A DNA stretch of 64,000 nt from Sinomonas sp. ASV322 (GTDB taxonomy: Bacteria; Actinomycetota; Actinomycetes; Actinomycetales; Micrococcaceae), in contig NZ_JAVFJJ010000004.1 of assembly GCF_030908245.1 (NCBI RefSeq), forward strand, positions 248,001 to 312,000, given 5' to 3'. Within the stretch, counting starts at the first letter, position 1, and every line of letters begins with the position of its first letter. The position numbers were made by a program, and so were the translations under genes. Shown here in pieces: positions 55,484 to 63,844 of the stretch. The notes beneath the pieces are model-generated. The model saw nothing but the letters and a program-made list of their open reading frames with translations. It searched no databases and was not told the origin of the DNA.

Positions 55484-56250
55484 GCCCGCTCTTCGACCTC
55501 ACCGGCAGGACCGCCCTCGTCACCGGTTCGAGCCGCGGCATCGGCAACGCCCTCGCGCGCGGCCTCGCGGCTGCCGGGGCCACGATCGTCGTCCACGGCC
55601 GCGATCCCGAGCGTGCCGAGGAGGCGCGCCGCAAGCTCGCCACGGACTTCGGCGACGACCGCGTCCACGCCGTCGCGTTCGATGTCACGGATCCCGACGG
55701 CGCGGCGGCGGGCGTCGCCGAGGCCGAGGCCAAGGCGGGGCCCCTGCGGATCCTCGTGAACAATGCGGGCATTCAGCACCGCGTGCCGCTCTTCGATCTC
55801 GACCCTGCGGACTGGGACCGGGTCATCCGCACGGATCTCACGAGTGCCTTCCTCGTGGGGCGTGAGGCCGCGCGCGGCATGGCCGAGCGGGGAACCGGCA
55901 AGATCATCAACATCTGCTCGGTCCAGACGGATCTCGCGCGCCCGTCCATCGGGGCCTACACGTCGGCAAAGGGCGGCCTCCGCAACCTCACGCGCGCCAT
56001 GGCTGCCGAATGGGCGTCCTCGGGCCTCCAGATCAACGGCATCGCTCCCGGCTACATCCACACGGAGATGACGCAGAACCTCGTCGACGACCCCGAGTTC
56101 AATTCGTGGATCCTCGGGCGCACGCCCGCCCGGCGCTGGGGAACGGTCGAGGACATCGCGGGGCCGGTCGTCTGGCTCGCCTCCGATGCGTCCGACTTCG
56201 TCAACGGCCAGACGATCTTCGTCGACGGCGGCATGACCGTCGTCGTGTGA
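55480..56250 (+). CDS. SDR oxidoreductase, gluconate 5-dehydrogenase-like
   Basis: A 256-residue short-chain dehydrogenase with cofactor motif TGSSRGIG (residues 15-22), NNAG (94-97), Ser147 and the YxxxK pair Tyr160/Lys164 in GAYTSAKGG. The sequence style (LFDLTGRTALVTGSSRGIG, TPARRWGTVEDIAGPVVWLAS) is that of gluconate 5-dehydrogenases, which interconvert gluconate and 5-ketogluconate. With the 2-ketoacid reductase, the MHS permease and gnd nearby, a ketogluconate/idonate type route into 6-phosphogluconate is plausible, but no gluconokinase gene is seen in the window. Confidence 0.85.
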   Translation: MSPLFDLTGRTALVTGSSRGIGNALARGLAAAGATIVVHGRDPERAEEARRKLATDFGDDRVHAVAFDVTDPDGAAAGVAEAEAKAGPLRILVNNAGIQHRVPLFDLDPADWDRVIRTDLTSAFLVGREAARGMAERGTGKIINICSVQTDLARPSIGAYTSAKGGLRNLTRAMAAEWASSGLQINGIAPGYIHTEMTQNLVDDPEFNSWILGRTPARRWGTVEDIAGPVVWLASDASDFVNGQTIFVDGGMTVVV

Positions 56251-56465
56251 GCTGCGCGACGGCGGCTTTTCGGCGTTCGTGTGTCGGCCGCGTTTCGTTC
56301 GCTTCACGGCCGCTGCCGCCGGGGCGCACCAAAAAGTTAGGTTCACCGAAATAGGCCGTCAAGAAGCGGCACGCCAAGCGCTTGTCGACTAGCGTGGACT
56401 GAGGCACTTGCAATGGCCGCGGTTCCGCGGACCGTCGCGGGCCGGGCACGAGAAACGGAGAGTAC

Positions 56466-57902
56466 ATGTCTGCACAGATCGGCGTCACTGGCCTCGCGGT
56501 GATGGGCGCGAATCTCGCCCGAAACCTTGCACGCAACGGCTACACCGTCGCGCTGCACAACCGCTCGGTGGAGAAGACCGACACGCTGCTCGCGAAGCAC
56601 GGCGACGAGGGCAACTTCATCCGCACGGAGACACTCCCGGAACTCGTCGGCTCGCTCGAGAAGCCGCGCCGTGTGCTCATCATGGTCAAGGCCGGCGCGC
56701 CCGTCGACGCCGTCGTAGACCAGCTCGTGCCGCTCCTCGAAGAGGGCGACATCGTGATCGACGCCGGCAACTCGCACTACGAGGACACGCGCCGCCGCGA
56801 GGCCGCGCTCGCGGAGAAGGGCCTCCACTTCGTGGGCGTCGGCGTCTCTGGCGGCGAGGAGGGCGCGCTCAACGGCCCGTCCATCATGCCCGGCGGCTCG
56901 AAGGAGTCCTACGACGCGCTCGGCCCGCTGCTCGAGAAGATCGCCGCGAAGGCCGCCGACGGCACGCCGTGCTGCGCGTGGATCGGCACCGACGGCGCGG
57001 GCCACTTCGTCAAGATGGTCCACAACGGCATCGAGTACGCGGACATGCAGGTCATCGGCGAGGCCTACGACCTCCTCCGCAGCGCCGGGATCGAGCCGGC
57101 CGAGCAGGCCGCCATCTTCGACGAATGGAACAAGGGCGAGCTCTCGTCGTTCCTCATCGAGATCACGGCCGAGGTGCTCCGCCACGTCGACGCGAAGACG
57201 GGCAAGCCGTTCGTCGACGTCGTGGTTGATGCCGCAGGCCAGAAGGGCACGGGCCGGTGGACGGTTCAGTCCGCCCTCGACCTCGGCTCCCCGGTCTCTG
57301 GCATCGCCGAGTCCGTCTTCGCCCGCGGGATTTCCTCGCAGGCGGGCCAGCGCGCGATCGCTCAGGAGACGCTCGCAGGCCACGAGGCCGAGGTCAGCCT
57401 CCCCGAGAACTTCGTCGAGGACGTGCGCCAGGCGCTCTACGCGTCGAAGCTCGTGAGCTACGCGCAGGGCCTCGACATGCTTTCGAGCGCGGCCAAGGAG
57501 TATGGCTGGGACCTCAAGCTCGACGAGATCGCGTCCCTGTGGCGCGCGGGCTGCATCATCCGCGCCGAGCTGCTCAAGGACATCATGGAGGCCTACAAGG
57601 GCGACGAGAAGCCCGCGAACCTCCTGTTCGCCCCGGCCTTCGTCAAGTCCGTCGGCGACGCAGTTCCGGCGTGGCGCCGTGTCGTGGCGACCGCAGTCCA
57701 GCTCGGCATCCCGGTTCCCGTCTTCTCGTCGTCGCTCGCGTACTACGACGGCCTGCGCCGCAAGCGCCTCCCGGCCGCCGTCATCCAGGGCCAGCGCGAC
57801 CTCTTCGGCGCCCACACCTACCAGCGCGTCGACGGCGAAGGCACGTTCCACACGCTGTGGGGCGAGGACCACTCCGAGATCTCCGCGGTCGACACGCACT
57901 GA
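56466..57902 (+). CDS. gnd: 6-phosphogluconate dehydrogenase, decarboxylating
   Basis: Converts 6-phosphogluconate to ribulose 5-phosphate with NADP+. The 478-residue protein has GVTGLAVMGANLARN (Rossmann), NSHYEDTRRR, GVGVSGGEEGALNGPSIMPGG and catalytic Lys in GAGHFVKMVHNGIEY, the long (about 470 residues) E. coli/animal-type form. ATG at 56466 follows GAAACGGAG. A 215-base gap with its own leader separates it from the SDR gene, so it may be expressed alone; it gives any gluconate-type catabolism an exit into the pentose phosphate pathway. Confidence 0.96.
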   Translation: MSAQIGVTGLAVMGANLARNLARNGYTVALHNRSVEKTDTLLAKHGDEGNFIRTETLPELVGSLEKPRRVLIMVKAGAPVDAVVDQLVPLLEEGDIVIDAGNSHYEDTRRREAALAEKGLHFVGVGVSGGEEGALNGPSIMPGGSKESYDALGPLLEKIAAKAADGTPCCAWIGTDGAGHFVKMVHNGIEYADMQVIGEAYDLLRSAGIEPAEQAAIFDEWNKGELSSFLIEITAEVLRHVDAKTGKPFVDVVVDAAGQKGTGRWTVQSALDLGSPVSGIAESVFARGISSQAGQRAIAQETLAGHEAEVSLPENFVEDVRQALYASKLVSYAQGLDMLSSAAKEYGWDLKLDEIASLWRAGCIIRAELLKDIMEAYKGDEKPANLLFAPAFVKSVGDAVPAWRRVVATAVQLGIPVPVFSSSLAYYDGLRRKRLPAAVIQGQRDLFGAHTYQRVDGEGTFHTLWGEDHSEISAVDTH

Positions 57903-57912
57903 TCCTTCCAGG

Positions 57913-57959
57913 CGTGAGCTCTCGCATGAATGCCGAGGCGATCCGGCCGAGAGCTCACG
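57913..57959 (+). terminator. Hairpin terminator of gnd
   Basis: CGTGAGCTCTCG (57913-57924) and CGAGAGCTCACG (57948-57959) form a perfect 12-base inverted repeat with a 23-base loop, 11 bases behind the gnd stop. Confidence 0.65.
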
Positions 57960-57989
57960 CTTCGATCGCGTAGAGGCGCGAACAGAACG

Positions 57990-58039
57990 AACGACGACGG
58001 CGCCGCCCGCCTTACGAGGTGAGCGGCGCCGTCGTCGTT
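57990..58039. terminator. Hairpin terminator between gnd and the phosphatase gene
   Basis: A perfect 17-base inverted repeat, AACGACGACGGCGCCGC (57990-58006) with its complement (58023-58039), shares the ACGACGGCG core with hairpins at 17054 and 44302. It lies 15 bases behind the phosphatase stop on the minus strand. Confidence 0.75.
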
Positions 58040-58053
58040 TGTGTCTCGGGCCG

Positions 58054-59715
58054 CTAGTTGCCGGCGCCCTGGCCGACCTGGACATTCTCGCGGGCCTCGC
58101 TGCCGTTCCGCGAGTCCGAGCGCGGCCTCCGCAGCGTAAAGGTCTCGAACGTCTCGAGCCCGCCGCCCAGGCCCGTCACGTTGAGGTATGTGACCTTCAT
58201 GGTCGTCTCACCGCCGGGAGTGCCCGGGTCCACCTCGAAAGCGCCGAAGCCGTACGAGTTGGCGACGTCGCGCACCGACGACCAATCCGTGTTGGCGTCC
58301 TGCACGTAGATCGGGGCACGCTTCCCGTTGGCACCGGGCGCCTGCACGCCGACGATCACGCGGCACTGCGGGGGGTTGTAGAACAGGCTGTTCGACGGGA
58401 CCGAGGTGCCGCCGCCGCCCAGGATCATGTGGACCGTGCCCTTGGTGGTGTCGATGACCTGGGCGTTCGTGTCCGCCGTGATGGGCGTGAGCGTCTGGTT
58501 CTGCATCTGGCCACGGATCGGGTGCGAGCGCTCGTAGTGGTGCTCGTGGCCGCACACGACGAGGTCGACGCCGTACTTGTCGAACAGCGGCACGAATTCC
58601 TGGCGGATCCCGAGGTCGGCGCCGTTGAAGTTGTTCGCCGTGCTGACCACGCACTGGTGCATGCAGACGACGACCCAGTCGATGTCCTCGTTCGAGCGGG
58701 CATCCTTGAGCGCGCTCTCGAGCCACGCCCTCTGCTCGCCGTTCGAGTACCCGCGGACGTAGTGGTCGCCACCGTCCTGATAGCAGACATCGTCATTCGC
58801 GATCGAGATCACGCGGACCGCGCCGACCGTGAAGCTGTACCAGAGGCCGCGCCATTGGCTGCTCTGACCAGCGGGAGCCGGGACCTCGAAGTACGTCTGG
58901 TAGGCGGCGTAGCCGATCGGTCCATTGCCGCGCTCGTTCTCGTGGTTGCCGGCCGACGGCATCCAGGGGCGGTTGCGGGCGCTGCGCGAGTTGTTGGTCC
59001 AGAAGTCCCACCATGTGCGCACGCGGTCGGTGGCGAGGTTTGCGTAGCACAGGTCGCCGTTGAAGAGATGGAACATGGGCTGTACGCGCTCGACGCCGCC
59101 TGTCGTGTCCCCGGCGGCGGGGGAGCCGAGGTTGTCGTTCTCCCACAGCTGCTTGATGCCGCTCATGCCGGTCTTCTTGCCGAGCGTCGGGGTGCCTTGG
59201 TCGCCGAAGCTCGTGAACGTCACGCGCGCGCGGCCGCGGGGGCCCGTCGTGAACGTGCCGAATTCGGGGGTCGCGCCGGCGTGGACCGCCGCGTAGAGGT
59301 ATCCCGTCGCGGCGTTGAGGTCCTTGAGGGCTGCGTGGTGGGCGTAGACCGTGCGCCCCGACTTCGCGTCGACGTAGGTTCGCGTCGTGGCCGCGACCGC
59401 CTTCTCGAAATTGCCTGCGCCGTCACCGAGGAGCGCGCGGGCGCCCTCGACCGGCTGCAGCGTGTGCCATGAGACGACGACCTCGCTCGACGCGTCGGCG
59501 CCGAACTGGAGGTGCAGGCCGTCGACGGTCGGAACGGCGGCCGGGTTGGTGGCCGAGAGCGAGCCGGGCAGGTCCTTGCCGGGCGTGGCAGGGGAGGCGG
59601 GTGCTGCGTCGGCGGGCGCAGCGATGGAGACGGCGCCGACGGCGGCTGCGAGGCCGGCGCCGATGAGCAGACGACGGCGGGTGACGGGGGAGTTCTCTGG
59701 GGGCGTTGTGGTCAT
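58054..59715 (-). CDS. Tat-exported metallophosphoesterase, purple-acid-phosphatase-like
   Basis: A 553-residue exported phosphatase. The N terminus is a twin-arginine signal (TRRRLLIGAGLAAAVGAVS, cleavage near APADAA). A fibronectin-like domain (about 65-160) precedes the calcineurin-type catalytic domain with FGDQG, FNGDLCYAN, SAGNHENE, VVCMHQ and CGHEHHYERSHP, the five metal-binding motifs of purple acid phosphatases. It should release phosphate from organic esters outside the cell. A four-unit PHO-box-like array lies 33 bases upstream of the ATG (59713-59715), pointing to PhoP activation under phosphate limitation. It follows cysE but is probably a separate transcript. Confidence 0.9.
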   Translation of the reverse strand: MTTTPPENSPVTRRRLLIGAGLAAAVGAVSIAAPADAAPASPATPGKDLPGSLSATNPAAVPTVDGLHLQFGADASSEVVVSWHTLQPVEGARALLGDGAGNFEKAVAATTRTYVDAKSGRTVYAHHAALKDLNAATGYLYAAVHAGATPEFGTFTTGPRGRARVTFTSFGDQGTPTLGKKTGMSGIKQLWENDNLGSPAAGDTTGGVERVQPMFHLFNGDLCYANLATDRVRTWWDFWTNNSRSARNRPWMPSAGNHENERGNGPIGYAAYQTYFEVPAPAGQSSQWRGLWYSFTVGAVRVISIANDDVCYQDGGDHYVRGYSNGEQRAWLESALKDARSNEDIDWVVVCMHQCVVSTANNFNGADLGIRQEFVPLFDKYGVDLVVCGHEHHYERSHPIRGQMQNQTLTPITADTNAQVIDTTKGTVHMILGGGGTSVPSNSLFYNPPQCRVIVGVQAPGANGKRAPIYVQDANTDWSSVRDVANSYGFGAFEVDPGTPGGETTMKVTYLNVTGLGGGLETFETFTLRRPRSDSRNGSEARENVQVGQGAGN

Positions 59716-59747
59716 GCGCCGAGGATCCCAATTCGGCGACGACGGCG

Positions 59748-59787
59748 GGGTAACTGCGGGTGAACGTCGCGTGCAGCCACAGGGAAC
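59748..59787 (-). promoter_or_regulatory. PHO-box-like direct-repeat array upstream of the phosphatase gene
   Basis: On the minus strand four units spaced exactly 11 bases read GTTCCCT (59787-59781), CTGCACG (59776-59770), GTTCACC (59765-59759) and GTTACCC (59754-59748). The third equals the actinobacterial PhoP direct-repeat consensus GTTCACC and the fourth and first differ by two or fewer bases; the second is degenerate. Confidence 0.65.
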
Positions 59788-59850
59788 AAACGCGCGACCT
59801 CGCCGGTAACAAAGGTCGGGGCCCTTGCCGCTGTGGGCCCCCGCCCGCGC

Positions 59851-60438
59851 TCAGATGTAGTAGTACTCCGCCGGGTCGACCGCGGGCTTCGTCTCCTTCT
59901 CGGAGTCACGATGCCGCCACGTGGCCGGGATGCCCGTCACGATCGAGTTCGGCGGCGCGTCCTTGACGACGACCGCGTTGGCGCCAACGGCGCTCCCCGC
60001 ACCGATCGTGATCGGCCCGAGAACCTTGGCACCCGCCCCGATCGTCACCCCGTCCCCGATGGTCGGGTGGCGCTTGACCTTGGCGAGCGATCGCCCGCCG
60101 AGGGTGACGCCGTGGTAGATCATGACGTCCTCGCCGATCTCGGAGGTCTCTCCGATGACCACGCCCATGCCGTGGTCGATGAAGAACCGCCGGCCGATCG
60201 TCGCCCCGGGATGGATCTCGATCCCGGTGAGGAACCGTCCGGCCTGGGAGATGAGCCGCGCGGGGAAGCGAAGCTCGGGCTTCTGCCACATCTTGTGGGT
60301 GAGCCGGTGGATCCAGATGGCGTGGAGTCCCGAATAGGCGAGGAAATTCTCGACGTTGCCCCGGGCTGCGGGGTCGTGGGCCCTCGCGGACTCGAGGTCT
60401 TCGAGGAGCCGCGCGAACGTGCGCTTGATCAGTGACAC
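59851..60438 (-). CDS. cysE: Serine O-acetyltransferase
   Basis: Acetylates serine, the first step of cysteine synthesis. The 195-residue protein has a short helical N-terminal domain and a left-handed beta-helix of hexapeptide repeats ([49 protein letters not shown]), with active-site His in IDHG and YHGV. This short, EpsC-like form is common outside enterobacteria. GTG at 60436-60438, 39 bases behind the cysK stop, so cysK-cysE form an operon. The tail ends in EYYYI rather than the usual Ile-only C terminus; the terminal Ile is the residue that inserts into CysK in the synthase complex. Confidence 0.94.
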   Translation of the reverse strand: MSLIKRTFARLLEDLESARAHDPAARGNVENFLAYSGLHAIWIHRLTHKMWQKPELRFPARLISQAGRFLTGIEIHPGATIGRRFFIDHGMGVVIGETSEIGEDVMIYHGVTLGGRSLAKVKRHPTIGDGVTIGAGAKVLGPITIGAGSAVGANAVVVKDAPPNSIVTGIPATWRHRDSEKETKPAVDPAEYYYI

Positions 60439-60477
60439 AGAGATCTTTCTACCGCAGCCCGGGCGCCGAGGCGATTC

Positions 60478-61410
60478 CTAGCTGCGGATGTCGTCGAAGA
60501 GGACAGTGGAGATGTAACGCTCGCCGAAATCCGGGACAATCGCGACGATGAGCTTGCCCGCGTTCTCGGGGCGCTTCGCGAGCTCGAGCGCGCCCCACAC
60601 GGCAGCGCCGGCCGAGATGCCGCCCAGGATGCCCTCCTGGGTCGCGAGCGCGCGCGCCGTCGCGACGGAGTCCTCGAGCGTCGCGTCCAGGACCTCGTCG
60701 TAGACGTTCGTGTCGAGCACCTCGGGCACGAAGTTCGCGCCGATGCCCTGGATCTTGTGCGGGCCGGGGGCGCCGCCGTTGAGGATCGGGGAGTCCTTCG
60801 GCTCGACCGCGACGACCTTGACGCTCGGGTTGCGCTCCTTGAGGAGCTGCCCCGCGCCGGTGATCGTGCCGCCCGTGCCGATGCCGCCCACGAAGATGTC
60901 GACCTTGCCGTCGGTGTCGTTCCAGATCTCCTCGCCCGTGGTCGCGCGGTGGATCGCGGGGTTGGCCGGGTTTGCGAACTGCTGCGCCCAGATCGAGTTC
61001 TCGGTGTTCGCGACGATCTCCTGGGCCTTTTCGACCGCGCCGCGCATGCCGTCGGAGCCCGGCGTGAGGACGATCTCGGCGCCGTACGCGCGGAGCAGCA
61101 CCCGGCGCTCGGTCGACATCGTCTCGGGCATCGTGAGGATGACCTTGTAGCCGCGCGCCGCGCCAACGAGCGCGAGGGCGATGCCCGTGTTGCCCGACGT
61201 GCCCTCGACGATCGTGCCGCCCGGCTTGAGCGCACCCGACTTCTCGGCGGCGTCGATGATCGCGACGCCGATCCGGTCCTTGACGCTGTTGGCCGGGTTG
61301 TAGAACTCGAGCTTGACGGCTACATCCGCGCCGAGGCCTTCCGTGAGGCGGTTGAGCCGGACGAGGGGCGTGTTGCCGACCAGCTGAGTGACATCGTCGT
61401 AGATGCGCAT
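60478..61410 (-). CDS. cysK: Cysteine synthase A (O-acetylserine sulfhydrylase)
   Basis: Makes cysteine from O-acetylserine and sulfide. The 310-residue PLP enzyme has Lys44 in [11 protein letters not shown], the substrate loop [10 protein letters not shown], the PLP-phosphate loop [12 protein letters not shown] and the terminal [13 protein letters not shown] at 61408-61410 follows AAAGGAAG. A -10-like TAGGCT (61474-61469 on the minus strand) is followed by a leader of about 50 bases with a GCTGCC/GGCAGC hairpin (61435-61451). It is the first gene of cysK-cysE. Confidence 0.96.
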   Translation of the reverse strand: MRIYDDVTQLVGNTPLVRLNRLTEGLGADVAVKLEFYNPANSVKDRIGVAIIDAAEKSGALKPGGTIVEGTSGNTGIALALVGAARGYKVILTMPETMSTERRVLLRAYGAEIVLTPGSDGMRGAVEKAQEIVANTENSIWAQQFANPANPAIHRATTGEEIWNDTDGKVDIFVGGIGTGGTITGAGQLLKERNPSVKVVAVEPKDSPILNGGAPGPHKIQGIGANFVPEVLDTNVYDEVLDATLEDSVATARALATQEGILGGISAGAAVWGALELAKRPENAGKLIVAIVPDFGERYISTVLFDDIRS

Positions 61411-61494
61411 GGGCTTCCTTTGTTGTCGAGTGCTGCTGCCTTCGCGGCAGCATGGGCGGGCCGCGCTCAGCCTAGCGACGTGCTGAAATGACGG

Positions 61495-62019
61495 CTACAC
61501 GTCAAGCCACGCCGAGTAATATTTCCTCGCCTTGGCGAGCTTCGGATTGATGATGACGTGGCAATACCCCGCGTCCGGGTTCTTCGCGTAATAGTTCTGA
61601 TGGAATTCCTCCGCGGGATAGAAGGTGCTCGCACGCGTCACCTCGGTCACGATGGGCCGGTCCCAGAGGTGCTGATTCCGCTCGATCGCCTCCTCGAAGA
61701 GCACCTTCTCCTCGTCATCGACAAAGAACATCGACGAGCGGTATTGGGTCCCGACGTCGTATCCCTGGCGATTCGGCGTCGTCGGGTCGTGGATCGCGAA
61801 GAAGAGGTCGAGCACCGTCCCGGAAGGAATGGCCGCCTCGTCGAAAGTGACGGCGACGACCTCCGCGTGGCCCGTCATCCCGCTGCAGACGCTGTAGTAG
61901 TCCGGGTTTGGGAGATGGCCACCGATGTAGCCCGAGACGACGGAGCTCACGCCGACGGTCTTCTGGTACACGGCGTCGAGGCACCAAAAGCATCCGCCGC
62001 CCAGGATGAAGGTCTTCAT
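61495..62019 (-). CDS. msrA: Peptide-methionine (S)-S-oxide reductase MsrA
   Basis: Reduces methionine-S-sulfoxide in oxidised proteins. The 174-residue protein has the active-site motif GGGCFWCLDAVY (Cys10), GYIGGHLPNPDYYSVCSGMTG in spaced form and HNYY-like FHQNYY. ATG at 62017-62019 is chosen; the longer antisense frame upstream overlaps the divergent Nif3 gene. It is divergent from nif3, with 54 bases between starts, and transcribed towards cysK. Confidence 0.94.
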   Translation of the reverse strand: MKTFILGGGCFWCLDAVYQKTVGVSSVVSGYIGGHLPNPDYYSVCSGMTGHAEVVAVTFDEAAIPSGTVLDLFFAIHDPTTPNRQGYDVGTQYRSSMFFVDDEEKVLFEEAIERNQHLWDRPIVTEVTRASTFYPAEEFHQNYYAKNPDAGYCHVIINPKLAKARKYYSAWLDV

Positions 62020-62025
62020 GCTGCC

Positions 62026-62031
62026 TACAAT
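62026..62031 (+). promoter_or_regulatory. -10 element of the Nif3-family gene
   Basis: TACAAT at 62026-62031 is a one-mismatch -10 hexamer between the divergent msrA and nif3 starts; transcription would start near 62038. No good -35 is seen at 17 bases. Confidence 0.45.
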
Positions 62032-62073
62032 GTCCGGGACAAGCGGAAGATTCCCGAGAGAGGACTGAGCCTT

Positions 62074-63060
62074 TTGTCTGACGAGAGCTCCGCGTCCGAG
62101 AACGCCACCCGCGACCGCGAGAACCCCGCCCTCAAACCGGTCGCGAATGCTGCGGAAGACCGCCCGGAGGGCGTGGACGAAGGCTTCGACGCGACGGACG
62201 ACGGCGCCGGGCCGGCGCCCGCTGTCACGCTCGCCGAGGTGCTCCTTGCCATCGAGGAGCTGTGGCCCGAGTCGTTGGCCGAGGACTGGGACGCCGTCGG
62301 GCTCGTCACGGGACGCCCCGCGCATGAGGTGTCGAAGATCCTCTTCGCCGTCGATCCCGTGCTCGAGGTCATCGAGGAAGCCGTGAACTGGGGAGCGGAC
62401 CTTCTCATCACGCACCATCCGCTCCTCCTTCGGGGCGTCCACTCGGTCGCGGCGAATACTCCCAAGGGCCGAGCCGTGCACAAGCTCATCGAGTCAGGCA
62501 CCGCCCTCCTGACGGTCCACACCAATGGCGACAGCGCGGTCGGAGGCGTCTCCGACGTCCTCGCCGACGCCCTCGGGCTCGAGAACGTCGAGCCGCTCGC
62601 CAAGTCGGCCAACGGCCTGCCCGAGGAAGGCATCGGGCGCGTAGGAAGCCTTCCGGAGCTCACGAGCCTCGGCGACTTCGCGGGCGAGCTCTTCGCGCTC
62701 CTGCCCGCCGTTGCCGGGGGAGTGCGCGTCTCCGGGGATCGCGATGGGCTCGTCCGGCGTGTTGCGATCTGCGGGGGAGCGGGCGACAGCCTCCTCGAGA
62801 AGGTGCGGGCCGCGAATGCGGACGTCTACGTGACAGCCGATCTCCGCCACCATCCGGCCTCCGAGGCGCGCGAGGCGAGCGCCGATGGCCGCCCCTACCT
62901 CGTCGACGTGAGCCACTTTGCGAGCGAGTGGCTGTGGCTTCCCGCCGCAGCGCAGGCGCTCGACAACGTGCTGCGCGATCAGGGCCACGCCGTGGACATC
63001 AGGGTCTCGACCGTCAATACCGATCCGTGGGACTTCATCCTGACGCCCAGCGAGGGATAG
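62074..63060 (+). CDS. Nif3-like dinuclear metal centre hexameric protein
   Basis: A 328-residue Nif3/DUF34 protein. The metal site is visible in LLITHHPLLLRGV, TVHTNGDSAVGGV and the C-terminal VDVSHFASEWLWLP. Family members bind two metal ions; some are annotated as GTP cyclohydrolase I type 2, but the function is unsettled. A 46-residue, Glu/Ala-rich N-terminal extension precedes the domain. TTG at 62074 follows AGAGAGGA. The next gene follows after 38 bases and in many actinobacteria is its constant partner. Confidence 0.88.
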   Translation: MSDESSASENATRDRENPALKPVANAAEDRPEGVDEGFDATDDGAGPAPAVTLAEVLLAIEELWPESLAEDWDAVGLVTGRPAHEVSKILFAVDPVLEVIEEAVNWGADLLITHHPLLLRGVHSVAANTPKGRAVHKLIESGTALLTVHTNGDSAVGGVSDVLADALGLENVEPLAKSANGLPEEGIGRVGSLPELTSLGDFAGELFALLPAVAGGVRVSGDRDGLVRRVAICGGAGDSLLEKVRAANADVYVTADLRHHPASEAREASADGRPYLVDVSHFASEWLWLPAAAQALDNVLRDQGHAVDIRVSTVNTDPWDFILTPSEG

Positions 63061-63098
63061 AGTCGCAGCCACGAGCCGACGATCCGCAAGGAGGCATC

Positions 63099-63833
63099 AT
63101 GCCGAAGGCGCCCGCCGCCGAACAGCTCAAGCTCTTGGACCTCCAGGCCCTCGACGCGAAGCTGCGCTCGCTCGACGTGCGCCGCAAGGCGCTCGAAGAG
63201 GATCCCCGCCTCTCCTCGGCGAGCGATGCGCTCACGGCCACCTCCAGATCGGCACGCGACGCCGATCTCGCCGTCGACGAGGCCCAGGCTGCGCTCGTCA
63301 AGGCCGAGGACAGCGTGGCCCAGGTTGCCGCGCGCATCGAGAGGGACGAGGCCCGCCTCTACGCCGGTGGGCTCTCGAAGGACCTCCAGGCCCTTCAGCA
63401 GGACATCGCGGCCCTCTCGTCGCGGCGCTCCGACCTCGAGGACGCGGAGCTCGAGATCCTCGAGCGGCTCGACGGGCTCCGCGCGGAGCAGTCCACCGCC
63501 GCTGCGGCGCTCGCCGAAGCACAGACCGCGTCGGCTGGGCTACGGTCCGAACTCGATGCCAAGCTCGCCGAGATCGCCGAAGAACGCGTGCACGTGGCCC
63601 GGGACAGGGCAGACTGCGCGGCCCGAATCGAGGACACGCTCGTCGAGGTCTACGAGAAGACGCTCGCGAAGCGGGGCGTCGGCGCCGCGAGACTGTTCCA
63701 CGGGACCTCGGAGGGTTCGGGCATGGCGCTCAGCCCGGGCGACCTCGCGACGATCCGGTCCGCGGCCGCGGACGACATCGTGTTCTGCCCCGATTCCGGG
63801 TGCATCCTTGTGCGCTCGCCCGAGTGGAGCTGA
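63099..63833 (+). CDS. Coiled-coil protein with degenerate C4-type zinc ribbon
   Basis: A 244-residue protein: a long Ala/Glu/Arg coiled coil (residues 5-185) and a C-terminal segment VFCPDSGCILVR. Family members (usually named C4-type zinc-ribbon proteins) have two CxxC-type pairs; here only the last pair (Cys-Pro-Asp-Ser-Gly-Cys) remains, and the first pair position reads RLFHGTSEGSG. Function unknown; it regularly follows the Nif3 gene. ATG at 63099 has AAGGAGG six bases upstream. Confidence 0.85.
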   Translation: MPKAPAAEQLKLLDLQALDAKLRSLDVRRKALEEDPRLSSASDALTATSRSARDADLAVDEAQAALVKAEDSVAQVAARIERDEARLYAGGLSKDLQALQQDIAALSSRRSDLEDAELEILERLDGLRAEQSTAAAALAEAQTASAGLRSELDAKLAEIAEERVHVARDRADCAARIEDTLVEVYEKTLAKRGVGAARLFHGTSEGSGMALSPGDLATIRSAAADDIVFCPDSGCILVRSPEWS

Positions 63834-63844
63834 GCGGATTTCTC

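Noticed and set aside
56336..56356. Iron box (DtxR/IdeR site) suggested by TTAGGTTCACCGAAATA before gnd
   Set aside because: Only the left half matches the consensus; the right half does not pair, and the neighbouring genes have no iron link.
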